From positions 1 to 64,000 of the forward strand of contig NZ_CABFPH010000021.1 of the NCBI RefSeq assembly GCF_902141845.1: DNA of 64,000 nucleotides, in the 5' to 3' direction. The stretch is from Methylobacterium symbioticum (lineage in GTDB: Bacteria; Pseudomonadota; Alphaproteobacteria; Rhizobiales; Beijerinckiaceae). Every line of letters starts with the position of its first letter. Position 1 is the stretch's first letter. The notes under the pieces are model-generated. The model worked only from the letters and a program-made list of their open reading frames with translations. It was not told the DNA's origin and ran no database searches. The position numbers were made by a program, and so were the translations under genes. Positions 47,790 through 59,028 of this stretch are shown here, piece by piece.

Positions 47790-48494
47790 ATGAAGACTGG
47801 AGACGAGGCGGATCGTGTGGGCGCGATCTGCCAAGCCTTGCGACGGGCTATTGTGGAACGGGCGCTAGCCCCCGGAGATCGTCTGCCCGAGGATGCCATC
47901 GGTGAGCGGTTCGGCGTCAGCCGTACGATCGCGCGGCAAGCCCTCGTCCGTTTGGCCGGAGAAGGTTTGGTCGACCTTCGCCGCAATCGGATTGCCGTCG
48001 TCGCGACGCCGAGTTGGGAAGAGGCGCGCGACATCTTCGACGTGCGCCTCGGTCTGGAGCGGCTCGTGGTGCACCGCCTCGCCGGACAGTTGAGCGAGGA
48101 GCAGCGTCAGACGCTGCTGGACCAGATCACGCGTGAGGAAGCGGCTCGAAGCGGGTCCGACGCGGTCTCGATCCGCCTCGCCACCGAGTTCCACCTGATG
48201 CTCGCCGAGATGACCGGCAGCGCTGTGCTGACCCGGTACGTCGCCGAACTGGGCTATCGCTGCGCCTTGATCCTCTCGCTCTACAGCCGGCCGCATTCAT
48301 CGGACTGTGCCGTCAGCGAGCATCGCGACATCGTCGCCGCCTTGATCGCGGGCGATGCCGAGCGTGCCTCCACCCTGATGGATCGCCATCTCGACGCGGT
48401 GGCGGAGCGAGCGCGCATCGTCCCGCCGCCGCCGCGCGAGCGCGACCTCGGCCGCCTGCTGGCGCCGTATGTCGCGGATGCCGGTGGCGCCTGA
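47790..48494 (+). CDS. GntR family regulator, FCD type
   Basis: 234 residues. Winged helix at the N-terminus (ALAPGDRLPEDAIGERFGVS then RTIARQALVRLAGEGLV) and an FCD effector domain with metal-binding acidic and histidine positions (ATEFHLMLAEM, SEHRDIVAALIAGD, LMDRHLDAVAE). FCD regulators respond to carboxylic acids or related metabolites. It is convergent with the NTF2-like gene, whose far side holds three GTGYATGCAC palindromes, the likely operators. ATG 47790 is the first start. Confidence 0.9.
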   Translation: MKTGDEADRVGAICQALRRAIVERALAPGDRLPEDAIGERFGVSRTIARQALVRLAGEGLVDLRRNRIAVVATPSWEEARDIFDVRLGLERLVVHRLAGQLSEEQRQTLLDQITREEAARSGSDAVSIRLATEFHLMLAEMTGSAVLTRYVAELGYRCALILSLYSRPHSSDCAVSEHRDIVAALIAGDAERASTLMDRHLDAVAERARIVPPPPRERDLGRLLAPYVADAGGA

Positions 48495-48502
48495 CCCCGG
48501 AG

Positions 48503-48919
48503 TCAGGCTGTGATGCCGTGCTTCATGAGCAAGCGCTCGGCGCTGTCGTTCCAGACTTCCATGCCGACGATCAGGCCCTCACGGACGGTAAAGCGGTCGA
48601 CGTAGCGGTTGCCCTCGAAGGGCGTTCCGTCGGGCCACGCGCCGTACAGGGTACCGAGGCTGTAGACCGTGGTGACGTCGTTGCCCGGAACCACGTCCAG
48701 ACGCTCCATCCGCTTCTTCACCCAGGCGTAGCGGCTAGCGTTGAAGGCCGTGACCTCGGACGGATGATGAAACACCCGAGCCCCGGTGAACACGATTTGC
48801 GTGCCGGGCGCCATGTAGCGTGCAGCCGTCTCCGGATCCGGCACCATCGAGGCCTCCAGGTAGGCGGTGACGTTGGCGGCATCGCGCGCGGCCTTCGCGC
48901 TGGGCGTGACATCGGTCAT
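48503..48919 (-). CDS. NTF2-like / SnoaL-type small protein
   Basis: 138 residues. The fold is suggested by an N-terminal helix (ANVTAYLEASMVPDPETAAR YMAP in two parts) and a cone of strands (GTQIVFTGARVFHHPSEV, FEGNRYVDRFTVREGLIVGM, EVWNDSAERLL). Proteins of this fold are isomerases, hydrolases or dehydratases of small organic molecules; many act in the catabolism of imported compounds. Catalytic residues cannot be assigned. GGAGAGG is 5 nt before ATG 48919. It is divergent from the ABC transporter and shares its control region. Confidence 0.78.
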   Translation of the reverse strand: MTDVTPSAKAARDAANVTAYLEASMVPDPETAARYMAPGTQIVFTGARVFHHPSEVTAFNASRYAWVKKRMERLDVVPGNDVTTVYSLGTLYGAWPDGTPFEGNRYVDRFTVREGLIVGMEVWNDSAERLLMKHGITA

Positions 48920-48959
48920 GGGACCTCTCCTCTGCCTTCAGCATGCCGCAGCGCCTGGA

Positions 48960-49030
48960 AAAGTGCATGCAATAAGTGTATGCACTTTGGCGCAGGATTG
49001 AGCACAGCTGTCCCAGACAGTGCATGCACA
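48960..49030. promoter_or_regulatory. Three GTGYATGCAC-type operators (candidate GntR sites)
   Basis: AGTGCATGCAAT (48962), AGTGTATGCACT (48975) and AGTGCATGCACA (49019) are three copies of one palindromic word between the divergent NTF2-like and transporter genes. The first two also form a larger perfect repeat, AAAGTGCAT-N11-ATGCACTTT (48960-48988). GntR-family dimers bind such short palindromes, and the FCD regulator gene is one gene away. Confidence 0.65.
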
Positions 49031-49115
49031 TCGCTGCCCTCGTGCCGGAGCCGCGGATGCGCGGTGGCATGGAGGTTGCGCTCGGCAGGCCGCGCCCCGT
49101 CCTCGGAGACACGCC

Positions 49116-50297
49116 ATGGCCTCCTTCCTCCCCCCCTCCCTGCGTCGCGTCGCGGTGACGACGAGCGCCTTGCTCGGTCTCGCCATCTCGACCGCGCAGG
49201 CGGCCGACACCATAAAGATCGGCCTCGTGACAGCCCTGAGCGGCCAATCGGCAAAATCCGGCGAGGCGATCTCCCGCGGGATCGGGCTCGCCATCGACGA
49301 GATCAACGCCAAGGGCGGCGTTCTCGGGCGCTCCCTCGAACTCGTGGCCCGCGACGACGAGGCCAACCCGTCCAAAGGTGTGCTGGCGACCCGCGAACTG
49401 ATACAGCGGGCCGGCGTCGTTGCGGTCGTCGGCGGCCTCGACACGCCGGTCTCGATGGCGATCGTGCCCATCGCCAACCAGATGAAGGTGCCTTTCATCG
49501 GCCCCTGGGCTGCCGGCACCGGCATCACCCGCAACGGCGCCGCCGACAACTACGCCTTCCGGGTCTCCGCGGTGGACGCCCTCGTCGACGAAGCGCTGGT
49601 CGCCTACGCGGTGAAGACCTACGGGGCGAAGAAGCCCGGAATGATCCTCGTCAACAACGCCTGGGGCGAGTCGAACCAGAAGGGCCTCAAGGACGCCCTG
49701 CAAGCGGCCAACCTTCCGGCAGCGGGCATCGAGAAATACGAGGCCAACGACGTCGACATGGTGCCCCAGCTGTCCCGGCTGAAGGAGGCCGGCGCCGACA
49801 CCTTGTTTCTCGTTGGCAATGTCGGACCCTCGGCGCAGGTGGTGAAGTCCCTCGACCGGATGGGCTGGTCGGTGCCGGTCGTCTCGCACTGGGGCCCTGC
49901 AGGCGGCCGCTTCGACGAACTCGCCGGCCCCAGCGCCGGCAAGGTGCACTTCATCCAGACCTTCACCTTCGCTGGCAACGCCTCGCCGAAGGCGACCGCG
50001 GTGCTCGATGCGCTCAAGGCCAAGTACCCGGCGATCAAGTCGATGGCCGACGTCACGCCCGCCGTCGGCATCGCCAACGCCTACGACGCAACGCACCTGC
50101 TGGCCCTGGCCATCCAGGCCGCCGGCTCCACCGAGGGCCCGAAGGTTCGCGACGGCTTCTACAAGATCGGCACCTATCCGGGTCTGATCAAAACCTATGA
50201 CAAGCCCTTCGCCCCCGGTCAGCACGATGCGCTGGGCCCGTCGGACTACGTGTTCACCCGCTTCAAGGACGGTGAGATCGTCGCGGTGACCAACTGA
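49116..50297 (+). CDS. Branched-chain amino-acid type ABC transporter, substrate-binding protein
   Basis: 393 residues with a signal peptide (SLRRVAVTTSALLGLAISTA then QAADTIKIG). The type I periplasmic binding fold follows: IKIGLVTALSGQSAKSGEAI, GRSLELVARDDEANPSKGVL, VGGLDTPVSMAIVPIAN, AADNYAFRVSAVDALVDEAL and FVGNVGPSAQVVKSLDRMGW-like text. It binds an amino acid, amide, short acid or nucleobase-like ligand and delivers it to the downstream permeases; the ligand is not predictable. ATG 49116 has CGGAGA 6 nt upstream. Confidence 0.92.
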   Translation: MASFLPPSLRRVAVTTSALLGLAISTAQAADTIKIGLVTALSGQSAKSGEAISRGIGLAIDEINAKGGVLGRSLELVARDDEANPSKGVLATRELIQRAGVVAVVGGLDTPVSMAIVPIANQMKVPFIGPWAAGTGITRNGAADNYAFRVSAVDALVDEALVAYAVKTYGAKKPGMILVNNAWGESNQKGLKDALQAANLPAAGIEKYEANDVDMVPQLSRLKEAGADTLFLVGNVGPSAQVVKSLDRMGWSVPVVSHWGPAGGRFDELAGPSAGKVHFIQTFTFAGNASPKATAVLDALKAKYPAIKSMADVTPAVGIANAYDATHLLALAIQAAGSTEGPKVRDGFYKIGTYPGLIKTYDKPFAPGQHDALGPSDYVFTRFKDGEIVAVTN

Positions 50298-50305
50298 GCC
50301 CGGCG

Positions 50306-51175
50306 ATGCTGACCTCCATCCTTGTCAGCGGCCTCGGTCTCGGCAGCATGTACGGGCTCGTAGCGCTCGGCTTCCATGTGACCTACGCGGTGTCCGGGAC
50401 CGTGAACTTCGCGCAAGGGAGCGTCGTCACCCTGGGCGCGGTCCTGGCCTACGCGCTCGGCGTTACCCTCGGCTGGCCGATGCCGGCGGCGATCGTCCTG
50501 GCACTCGCCGGCTGCGCATTGTTCGGCCTCGTGGTCGAGCGAGCGCTGGTCCGCCCCTTCGTGGTGCGCGGCTCGGATGCGTGGCTCCTGGCGACGGTGG
50601 CGGGAGGCATCGTCCTCGACAACACCGTGCTGTTTACCTTCGGCAAGGAGCCGCGCAGCTTGCCTTCGCCGCTGGCCACGAAGCCGGTGGAGATCCTCGG
50701 GACCGGCATCTACCCTCTGCAGTTGGTGATCCCAGTGGTCGGGATCGGCCTGGCCTTCGCGATCCGCACGGTGTTCCGCCGGACCGATCTCGGCCGCGTG
50801 TTGCTCGCCGTGGCGCAGAACGCCGACGCCGCCCGCCTGATGGGAATCGACGTGCGTCGCACAGTGGCCTGTGCCTTCGCGCTGTCTGCGACGCTCGCCG
50901 GCATCGCCGGTCTGCTGATCGCGCCGCTCTTCTCGGTCTCGGCCGAGCTCGGCACGCTGTTCGGCATCAAGGCCTTCGCGGTGGCGATCCTTGGCGGCAT
51001 CGGCTCGGCCACCGGGGTAATCCTAGCGGGGCTGCTCTACGGCCTCGTCGAGGCCGGCGTCACCGCGACCCTCGGCTCGACCTACACGCAGCTCGTGGTG
51101 TTCTCGGTGATCATCCTGGCCCTCACCCTGCGCCCCGACGGCCTGCTCGGCCGCGCCGCGGTCAATAAGGTCTGA
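50306..51175 (+). CDS. ABC transporter permease, LivH-like
   Basis: 289 residues with about eight membrane segments. Family marks are GLGLGSMYGLVALGFHVTYA, GTVNFAQGSVVTLGAVLAYA, and the ATPase-contact loop AVAQNADAARLMGIDVRRTV. It pairs with the LivM-like half of the downstream fusion to form the translocation pore. It begins 8 nt after the binding-protein stop and ends 4 nt before the fusion gene, so all three are one operon. Confidence 0.94.
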   Translation: MLTSILVSGLGLGSMYGLVALGFHVTYAVSGTVNFAQGSVVTLGAVLAYALGVTLGWPMPAAIVLALAGCALFGLVVERALVRPFVVRGSDAWLLATVAGGIVLDNTVLFTFGKEPRSLPSPLATKPVEILGTGIYPLQLVIPVVGIGLAFAIRTVFRRTDLGRVLLAVAQNADAARLMGIDVRRTVACAFALSATLAGIAGLLIAPLFSVSAELGTLFGIKAFAVAILGGIGSATGVILAGLLYGLVEAGVTATLGSTYTQLVVFSVIILALTLRPDGLLGRAAVNKV

Positions 51176-51179
51176 CACG

Positions 51180-53648
<2,469 letters not shown>

Positions 53649-53699
53649 TAGGGGACTGTCATGGACCCGGATGCGGGCCACGGCCGCACCGGCGGCAGC

Positions 53700-54357
53700 A
53701 CCCTGCCGGGCGGATCGCCGAGATGCTGGACGGACTGGTCATGCCGGTGAGCGTGCTCGTCAAAAGCACCCTCTACCGGGGCTGATCGAGGCGTTCCGCG
53801 CCCGCGACCACGATCTCGGCGCGGGCAGACCATTGCGGAGCGGCAGGGCACCCTCAACGAGGTCGCGGAGGGGGCGCCGAGCGTCGAGACGACGGAGGCG
53901 GTTGCCGCGCAGGAGGGCGCCCGCCGACCGTCTGGCTCGGGCGGCGGACTCCAGTCACGGGTGCTTCGAAACCTCCTGACCGAGGCCAGCTACCGCGATC
54001 GACTCGACTGGAGCACGACGACCGGCCGACTTGGTTCGCGACCCGCGGCGGCCGCTGCATCCTGGCGGTCCCGCACGCGCAGGCGTTCCACGACATCCCT
54101 GCAATCGTGAGCGGCAAGGAGACGGGCCGCCGGCTCGCCGAGGCGATCGTCCACCCCATCGAGATGCTGGGGCAGGCGCGGCGCGCACACCTCATTATGG
54201 GCCTCGCCCTCCACCCCTCCATCGTCAAGCGACCGCACCGCGTGCGGCCCTGCGCCAAGCGCTGCAGCACATCGCCCAGCACCGCGCCGACATCTGGCTC
54301 GCCACCGGCGGGGCGATCACCGACCACATCATGGCGCGATCGACCGATACGCGCTGA
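53700..54357 (+). pseudogene. Polysaccharide deacetylase (PuuE/allantoinase-like) remnant
   Basis: No single frame is intact, but consecutive frames give one protein: RIAEMLDGLVMPVSVLVKST (53713), LIEAFRARDHDLGAG (53784), GTLNEVAEG (53849), LQSRVLRNLLTEASYRDRLD then W (53949), ETGRRLAEAIVHPIEMLGQA (54117), LIMGLALHPSIVKRPHRVR (54194), and LRQALQHIAQHRADIWLATG then GAITDHIMA, ending at 54357. The order is that of PuuE-like deacetylases, whose relatives act on allantoin. At least five frameshifts are needed and the N-terminal third with the metal site is gone. It directly follows the transporter operon. Confidence 0.72.
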
Positions 54358-54426
54358 TACTGTGCGATCTCCGGAAAACGACTGTCGATGTCGACAGATC
54401 TCCGCTTTAGACGCTATCGGTTTGAC

Positions 54427-54699
54427 TCACCGTGAACTATTCGAAATAGTATAATAATCCAGCTGGTTTTCAGTAATTCGCAACTTTTCATTTGTGCCGC
54501 TTGCCGTCGGCGCTCGAAACATATCGCGAGACACACAACGGCCTACGAGGGCGCGGCTTCGGCCAGTGCCGCGCCTCCCTGTGCTAACAGCCTCTGCACG
54601 GCCATGAGAGTCCGCTCCGGCGGTCTGAGCACGCGCCGAGGCGGTGGCCAAGAAGGCGGTGAGCACCAGGGCGAGAAGGGGCCCCACGTCAGAGCTCAC
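54427..54699 (-). CDS. Possible small exported protein, unknown
   Basis: 90 codons from GTG 54699. The start looks like a signal peptide (VGPLLALVLTAFLATASARA) followed by a polar region (HGRAEAVSTGRRGTGRSR) and an AT-rich coding end (NQLDYYTISNSSR). No clear ribosome binding site and no known relatives. Confidence 0.3.
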   Translation of the reverse strand: MSSDVGPLLALVLTAFLATASARAQTAGADSHGRAEAVSTGRRGTGRSRALVGRCVSRDMFRAPTASGTNEKLRITENQLDYYTISNSSR

Positions 54700-54933
54700 T
54701 CGAGCAGGGGAGGGGAACCCTCAGCTGCCTGCGCTGAAATCATGGGGCTTCACTGCGAGCGCCGAGCAGCGCCATCATGATGGGTCCGGCGGCGAGGCAC
54801 CTATCGGATAACGCGCCACGTCACGCAGCCGGGTCGATCCATACTCCTTGTACCCGGCCAGCAGGACACCGCCCGAAGACCGGGTATACAAGCCGTGCAT
54901 GACATTCATCGCGGTGTGGCGATCGCGGCACCG

Positions 54934-55305
54934 CTACGTGTCGCGGTCGGACACGCTGCATCCTGGTAGGGTCGCAAGCTCCGCCATGAACCAGCGCGCC
55001 CCTGGCAAAGCGACGCCCCGGTTACCGGCGACATCGACGCGTTGGTGCATCGTCCGTTGCCAGTCGAACCGATCACAGAGTTCGGCCTGAGCGCGCCGCC
55101 ACGCTGCATCGTCACAACCGAACTCGACGCCGAACCGGTAAGCCGAACCCGGCCCCGCGGCATACCAGCCGCTGCCACACGCTACCGCCAAAGCCGAGAT
55201 CAACAGGATCGGTCGTAGCGCCGCCTCCTCCGTCCGAGAGGCTAGCCATCTGGGCGCAGTGCATCGGAGCGAGCGGCCGACGATTCGCCCGAACGCCACG
55301 GCCAT
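54934..55305 (-). CDS. Possible exported or lipoprotein-like protein, unknown
   Basis: 123 codons from ATG 55305. After a poorly supported start there is a hydrophobic stretch ending in Cys (LRPILLISALAVACGSGWYA) that would suit a lipoprotein signal. A compact Cys-containing part follows: FGCDDAAWRRAQAELCDRFD, GARWFMAELATLPGCSV. A ribosome-site-like GGAGGAGG lies just before the hydrophobic stretch but no standard start codon follows it. Unknown family. Confidence 0.35.
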   Translation of the reverse strand: MAVAFGRIVGRSLRCTAPRWLASRTEEAALRPILLISALAVACGSGWYAAGPGSAYRFGVEFGCDDAAWRRAQAELCDRFDWQRTMHQRVDVAGNRGVALPGARWFMAELATLPGCSVSDRDT

Positions 55306-55382
55306 GTGAGATCTGCGTATGGGACGAACCGTCGAAGGCCCCGACCGTCTCGCCTAAGCGGCTGATACTGCGGCAGGAAGAG

Positions 55383-55456
55383 TGGAGCGGGTGAAGGGAA
55401 TCGAACCCTCGTATTCAGCTTGGAAGGCTGCTGCTCTACCATTGAGCTACACCCGC
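55383..55456 (-). tRNA. tRNA-Gly (anticodon TCC)
   Basis: 74 nt on the minus strand, beginning GCGGGTGTAGCTCAATGGTA and ending CACCCGCTCCA. The anticodon loop CTTCCAA gives TCC. It follows tRNA-Tyr by 82 nt on the same strand, so they are probably transcribed together. Confidence 0.95.
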
Positions 55457-55538
55457 GCGGCACGCCGGATAGCACAGGGCCGCAGGCTTGAGAAGCGTTG
55501 CAGTCCTGTCGGCGCGTGATGCTCGGATCGGGATCGTT

Positions 55539-55622
55539 TGGTGGGGGAAGTAGGACTCGAACCTACGAAGCTTACGCAGCGGATTTACAGTCCGCCCCCT
55601 TTGCCGCTCGGGACATTCCCCC
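55539..55622 (-). tRNA. tRNA-Tyr (anticodon GTA)
   Basis: 84 nt on the minus strand with a long variable arm typical of class II tRNAs. It begins GGGGGAATGTCCCGAGCGGC, has the anticodon stem-loop GGACTGTAAATCC with GTA, and ends CCCCCACCA. Confidence 0.95.
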
Positions 55623-55703
55623 AAACGCCAGCCCGTCCGGGCCGCGGGGGCTCTTATGGTGGGGGGTCGCGCGGGTGTCAACAGCGCGTTGCGCCCCAAT
55701 CCC

Positions 55704-57530
55704 TCATTCCGCACGATCCGCGGAGGCGAGGTCGCAGATGCGCAGCTGCGCGCGCTCGGCGCCGCGCCAGCGGTCGCAGGCCAGGGTGCCGGCCACGTGG
55801 AACTCGCGCCCGATCCCGTTGAGCAGGGCGAGGCCGAGGGGGCTCTGGGCGCTGCGGAAGCTGATCGCGCCGATCGCCTGACCGTCCCGGCTGCGCAGGC
55901 GGGCGCGGGCATGGCCCGCGCCGACGATGCCCGCATCGACGATGCGGGGGTTGGCGAGCGCGAAGACCGGCTCGGGCGCGCCCTGGCCGAAGGGGCCGGC
56001 CCGCCCGATCAGCCGGACGGTCTCGGCGGTCGCCCCGCCCGCGCTCAGGCTCGCATCGATCAGGAGCAGGTCCGCGGCCCGGGCCTGCGCCACGGCCGCG
56101 CCGAGGCACTGGGTGAGATGAGCCTCGAAGCGGGTGAGGTCGGTCCCGATCAGCGTCACGCCGGCCGCCATGGCATGGCCGCCGCCCTTGGCCGCCAGCC
56201 CGGCCTCGACACAGGCGCGCACCGCCTGGCCGAGATCGGCGCCAGGCACCGAGCGGCCGGAGCCGGTGGCGGTGCCGTCCGGACGCAGGGCGAAGGCGAA
56301 GGCGGGCCGGCCGAACCGCTCCTTGAGGCGGGCGGCGATCAGGCCGACCACGCCCGGATGCCAGTCGGCGCTGCCGGCGACGAGGACCGGGCGGTCCGGA
56401 TCGAGGCCGAGCAGGCGGTCCATCCCGGCCTCGGCATCGGCGACCGCTTGCGCCTCGATGATCTGGCGCTCCCGGTTGAGCCGGTCGAGCTCGGCGGCGA
56501 TGCGGACCGCCTCGACGGCGTCCTCGGTGGTCAGCAGACGGGCGCCCAGCGCCGAATCGCCGATGCGTCCACCGGCATTGATGCGGGGCCCGACGAGATA
56601 GCCGAGATGCCAGGCCTCCGGCGGGCCGTCGAGGGAGGCGGCGTCGAACAGGGCGGAGAGCCCGGTGCGGCCGCGGGCGCGCATCACGGTCAGGCCCTGG
56701 ACCACGAAGGCGCGGTTGAGGCCCACCAGCGGCACCACGTCGGCGACCGTCGCCAGGGCCACGAGGTCGAGGGCGTCGGTGAGCTTCGGCTCGGGGATAT
56801 CCGTGCCGAAGAAGCCCTCGGCGCGCAGGACCCGATTCACCGCCACGAGAGTCAGGAAGACGACGCCCGCGGCGCAGAGATGGCCGAGGCCCGAGAGATC
56901 GTCGAGGCGGTTCGGGTTCACCAGGGCGCGCACCGGCGGCAGGGTCTCCGGCGCGGCGTGGTGGTCGAGCACGATCACGTCGAGGCCGAGCTTCTCCGCC
57001 TCCTCCAGCGGGCCGTGGCCGCTGGTGCCGCAATCGACGCAGACGAGGAGGCTGGCGCCCTCCGCAGCCAGGCTGCGCACGGCACCGACATTCGGGCCGT
57101 AGCCCTCGCTGATCCGGTCGGGGATGTGGATGCGGGCGGTGACGCCGAGCTCGCGCAGGTAGCCGGCGAGAAGGGCCGCGCTCGCGGCGCCGTCCACGTC
57201 GTAATCGCCGAACACCGCGACGATCTCGCCGCGGCGCACGGCCCGGGCGATCCGCTTGGCGGCGAGCTCCATGTCGAGCAGGCAGCCCGGATCCGGCATC
57301 AGCTCGCGCAGGCGCGGGCGCAGATACGCCTCGGCCTGATCCGGCAGGACGCCGCGGCCGGCGAGCACCCGGGCGAGCAGGTCCGGCAGGCCATAGGCCT
57401 GGACCATCTTGGTGGCGTAGCCCTGCAGGGCCGGGTCGGCGCAGCGCTCGCGCCAGGACCGCCCCTGGATCGAGGCGGCGACGCCGAGGAAGGCACGGGA
57501 TGCGGAGGAGGGGGCTGGCACGAGTCCCAT
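55704..57530 (-). CDS. recJ: Single-stranded-DNA-specific exonuclease RecJ
   Basis: 608 residues. A 5'-3' exonuclease of recombination and mismatch repair. DHH-family motifs are AVFGDYDVDG with DYDVDG at 109-114, VCVDCGTSG, VIVLDHH at 185-191, and GHLCAAGVVFLTLVAVNR. The DHHA1 domain has ADWHPGVVGLIAARLKERFG and GRSVPGADLG, GGHAMAAGVT. E. coli RecJ is 577 residues. ATG 57530 is preferred; another Met lies six codons upstream. The tRNA-Tyr gene begins 81 nt downstream of the stop. Confidence 0.94.
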   Translation of the reverse strand: MGLVPAPSSASRAFLGVAASIQGRSWRERCADPALQGYATKMVQAYGLPDLLARVLAGRGVLPDQAEAYLRPRLRELMPDPGCLLDMELAAKRIARAVRRGEIVAVFGDYDVDGAASAALLAGYLRELGVTARIHIPDRISEGYGPNVGAVRSLAAEGASLLVCVDCGTSGHGPLEEAEKLGLDVIVLDHHAAPETLPPVRALVNPNRLDDLSGLGHLCAAGVVFLTLVAVNRVLRAEGFFGTDIPEPKLTDALDLVALATVADVVPLVGLNRAFVVQGLTVMRARGRTGLSALFDAASLDGPPEAWHLGYLVGPRINAGGRIGDSALGARLLTTEDAVEAVRIAAELDRLNRERQIIEAQAVADAEAGMDRLLGLDPDRPVLVAGSADWHPGVVGLIAARLKERFGRPAFAFALRPDGTATGSGRSVPGADLGQAVRACVEAGLAAKGGGHAMAAGVTLIGTDLTRFEAHLTQCLGAAVAQARAADLLLIDASLSAGGATAETVRLIGRAGPFGQGAPEPVFALANPRIVDAGIVGAGHARARLRSRDGQAIGAISFRSAQSPLGLALLNGIGREFHVAGTLACDRWRGAERAQLRICDLASADRAE

Positions 57531-57564
57531 CCTATAGCGAGCCGGCACGTCCGGCGCTGCCGCC

Positions 57565-57603
57565 CGAAAACGACAGCGGGGCGGGCATCGCTGCCCGCCC
57601 CGC
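57565..57603 (-). terminator. Rho-independent terminator of the pnt operon
   Basis: Minus strand: GCGGGGCGGGCA-gcga-TGCCCGCCCCGC, a 12-bp stem 24 nt after the pntB stop, followed by TGTCGTTTTCG with a short T run. This is the best canonical terminator in the window. Confidence 0.82.
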
Positions 57604-57626
57604 CGATCCCGTCCGAGGATTCCGGC

Positions 57627-59024
57627 TCAGACCGCCTTGAGGATCGAGTCGACCACCTTCTTGGCGTCGCCGAACAGCATCATGGTGTTGTCGCGGAAGA
57701 AGACCTCGTTCTCGACGCCCGCATAGCCGGAGCCCATGCCGCGCTTGATGAAGAGCACGGTCTTGGCCTTCTCCACGTCGAGGATCGGCATGCCGTAGAT
57801 CGGCGAGGTCTTGTCGGTCTTGGCGGCCGGGTTGGTGACGTCGTTGGCGCCGATCACGAAGGCCACGTCGGCCTGCGGGAACTCGCCGTTGATGTCCTCC
57901 AGCTCGAACACCTCGTCGTAGGGCACGTTCGCCTCGGCGAGCAGCACGTTCATGTGGCCCGGCATGCGGCCCGCCACCGGATGGATGGCGTATTTCACGT
58001 CGACGCCCTCCTTCTTCAGCATGTCGGCCATCTCGCGCAGGCTGTGCTGCGCCTGGGCGACCGCCATGCCGTAGCCGGGGACGATGATCACGCGCTCGGC
58101 GTTCTTCATGATGTAGGCCGCATCGTCCGCCGAGCCCTGCTTGACCGAGCGCGTCTCGACCTGTCCGCTGCCGGCGGCGGCGGCGTCTCCACCGAAGCCG
58201 CCGAGGATGACCGAGATGAACGAGCGGTTCATCGCGTGGCACATGATGTAGGACAGGATCGCGCCCGACGAGCCGACCAGCGCGCCGGTGATGATGAGCG
58301 CGAGGTTGCCGAGGGTGAAGCCGATGCCGGCCGCCGCCCAGCCCGAGTAGGAGTTCAGCATCGACACGACGACGGGCATGTCGGCGCCGCCGATCGGGAT
58401 GATGATGAGCCCGCCGAGCACCAGCGAGAGGATGACGATCAGCCAGAACAGGCCCTTCGACTCGGTGCCGATGAACAGCGCGAGGAGCAGGACCAGGCCG
58501 GCGGCGAGCAGCGCGTTGATCAGGTGGCGCTGCGGCAGCAGGATCGGCTTGCCCGACATCCGTCCGTCGAGCTTGGCGAAGGCGATGACCGAGCCGGTGA
58601 AGGTGATGGCGCCGATGGCGACGCCCAGGCCCATCTCGAACAGCGACTGCTTGTGGAAGTGGCCGTTCTCGATGATGCCGAAGGCCTGCGGCGCGTAGAG
58701 CGCGCCGGCCGCCACCGCCACGGCCGCGAGGCCGACCAGCGAGTGGAAGGCGGCCACGAGCTGCGGCATCGCCGTCATCGGCACGCGCTTGGCGATCACC
58801 GCACCGGCGCCGCCGCCGATGCCGAGGCCGAGGAGCACCAGGATCCAGGCGCCCACGCCGGAGGGCGGATGGCCGACCAGCGTGGTCAGGATGGCGAGCC
58901 CCATGCCCACCATGCCGTACATGTTGCCCTGGCGGGAGGTGGTGGGGTGCGAGAGCCCCCGCAGCGCCATGATGAACAGGACGCCGGAGACGATGTAGAG
59001 AAGGGACGAGACGTTCTCGGACAT
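57627..59024 (-). CDS. pntB: NAD(P) transhydrogenase subunit beta
   Basis: 465 residues. Together with the alpha parts it couples proton import to hydride transfer from NADH to NADP+, supplying NADPH for biosynthesis. About nine membrane segments occupy the first 280 residues (SSLLYIVSGVLFIMALRGLS, LMALRGLSHP-type text, VALAEANVP follows later). The C-terminal NADP-binding domain III shows IVPGYGMAVAQAQHSLREMA, YAIHPVAGRMPGHMNVLLAE, VIGANDVTNPAAK and FIKRGMGSGYAGVEN. It starts 4 nt after the end of the second alpha gene. Confidence 0.95.
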   Translation of the reverse strand: MSENVSSLLYIVSGVLFIMALRGLSHPTTSRQGNMYGMVGMGLAILTTLVGHPPSGVGAWILVLLGLGIGGGAGAVIAKRVPMTAMPQLVAAFHSLVGLAAVAVAAGALYAPQAFGIIENGHFHKQSLFEMGLGVAIGAITFTGSVIAFAKLDGRMSGKPILLPQRHLINALLAAGLVLLLALFIGTESKGLFWLIVILSLVLGGLIIIPIGGADMPVVVSMLNSYSGWAAAGIGFTLGNLALIITGALVGSSGAILSYIMCHAMNRSFISVILGGFGGDAAAAGSGQVETRSVKQGSADDAAYIMKNAERVIIVPGYGMAVAQAQHSLREMADMLKKEGVDVKYAIHPVAGRMPGHMNVLLAEANVPYDEVFELEDINGEFPQADVAFVIGANDVTNPAAKTDKTSPIYGMPILDVEKAKTVLFIKRGMGSGYAGVENEVFFRDNTMMLFGDAKKVVDSILKAV

Positions 59025-59028
59025 CCGC

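Larger units (their letters stand above)
54358..55382. other. Gene-poor region before the tRNA pair
   Basis: 1 kb with two weak minus-strand candidates (listed). 54430-54500 is AT-rich and has a perfect ACTATT-cga-AATAGT palindrome (54436-54450). No transposase, integrase or repeat is visible. Being beside tRNA genes, it might be an insertion scar, but no duplicated tRNA end is present. Confidence 0.5.

Noticed and set aside
53649..55382. Genomic island bounded by tRNA-Gly
   Set aside because: No integrase, no direct repeat of the tRNA 3' end and no transposase were found; only AT richness and decay are seen.
55242..55475. Short minus-strand protein overlapping tRNA-Gly (reads SSMVEQQPSKLNTRVRFPS)
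   Set aside because: This is the well-known spurious translation of a tRNA gene.
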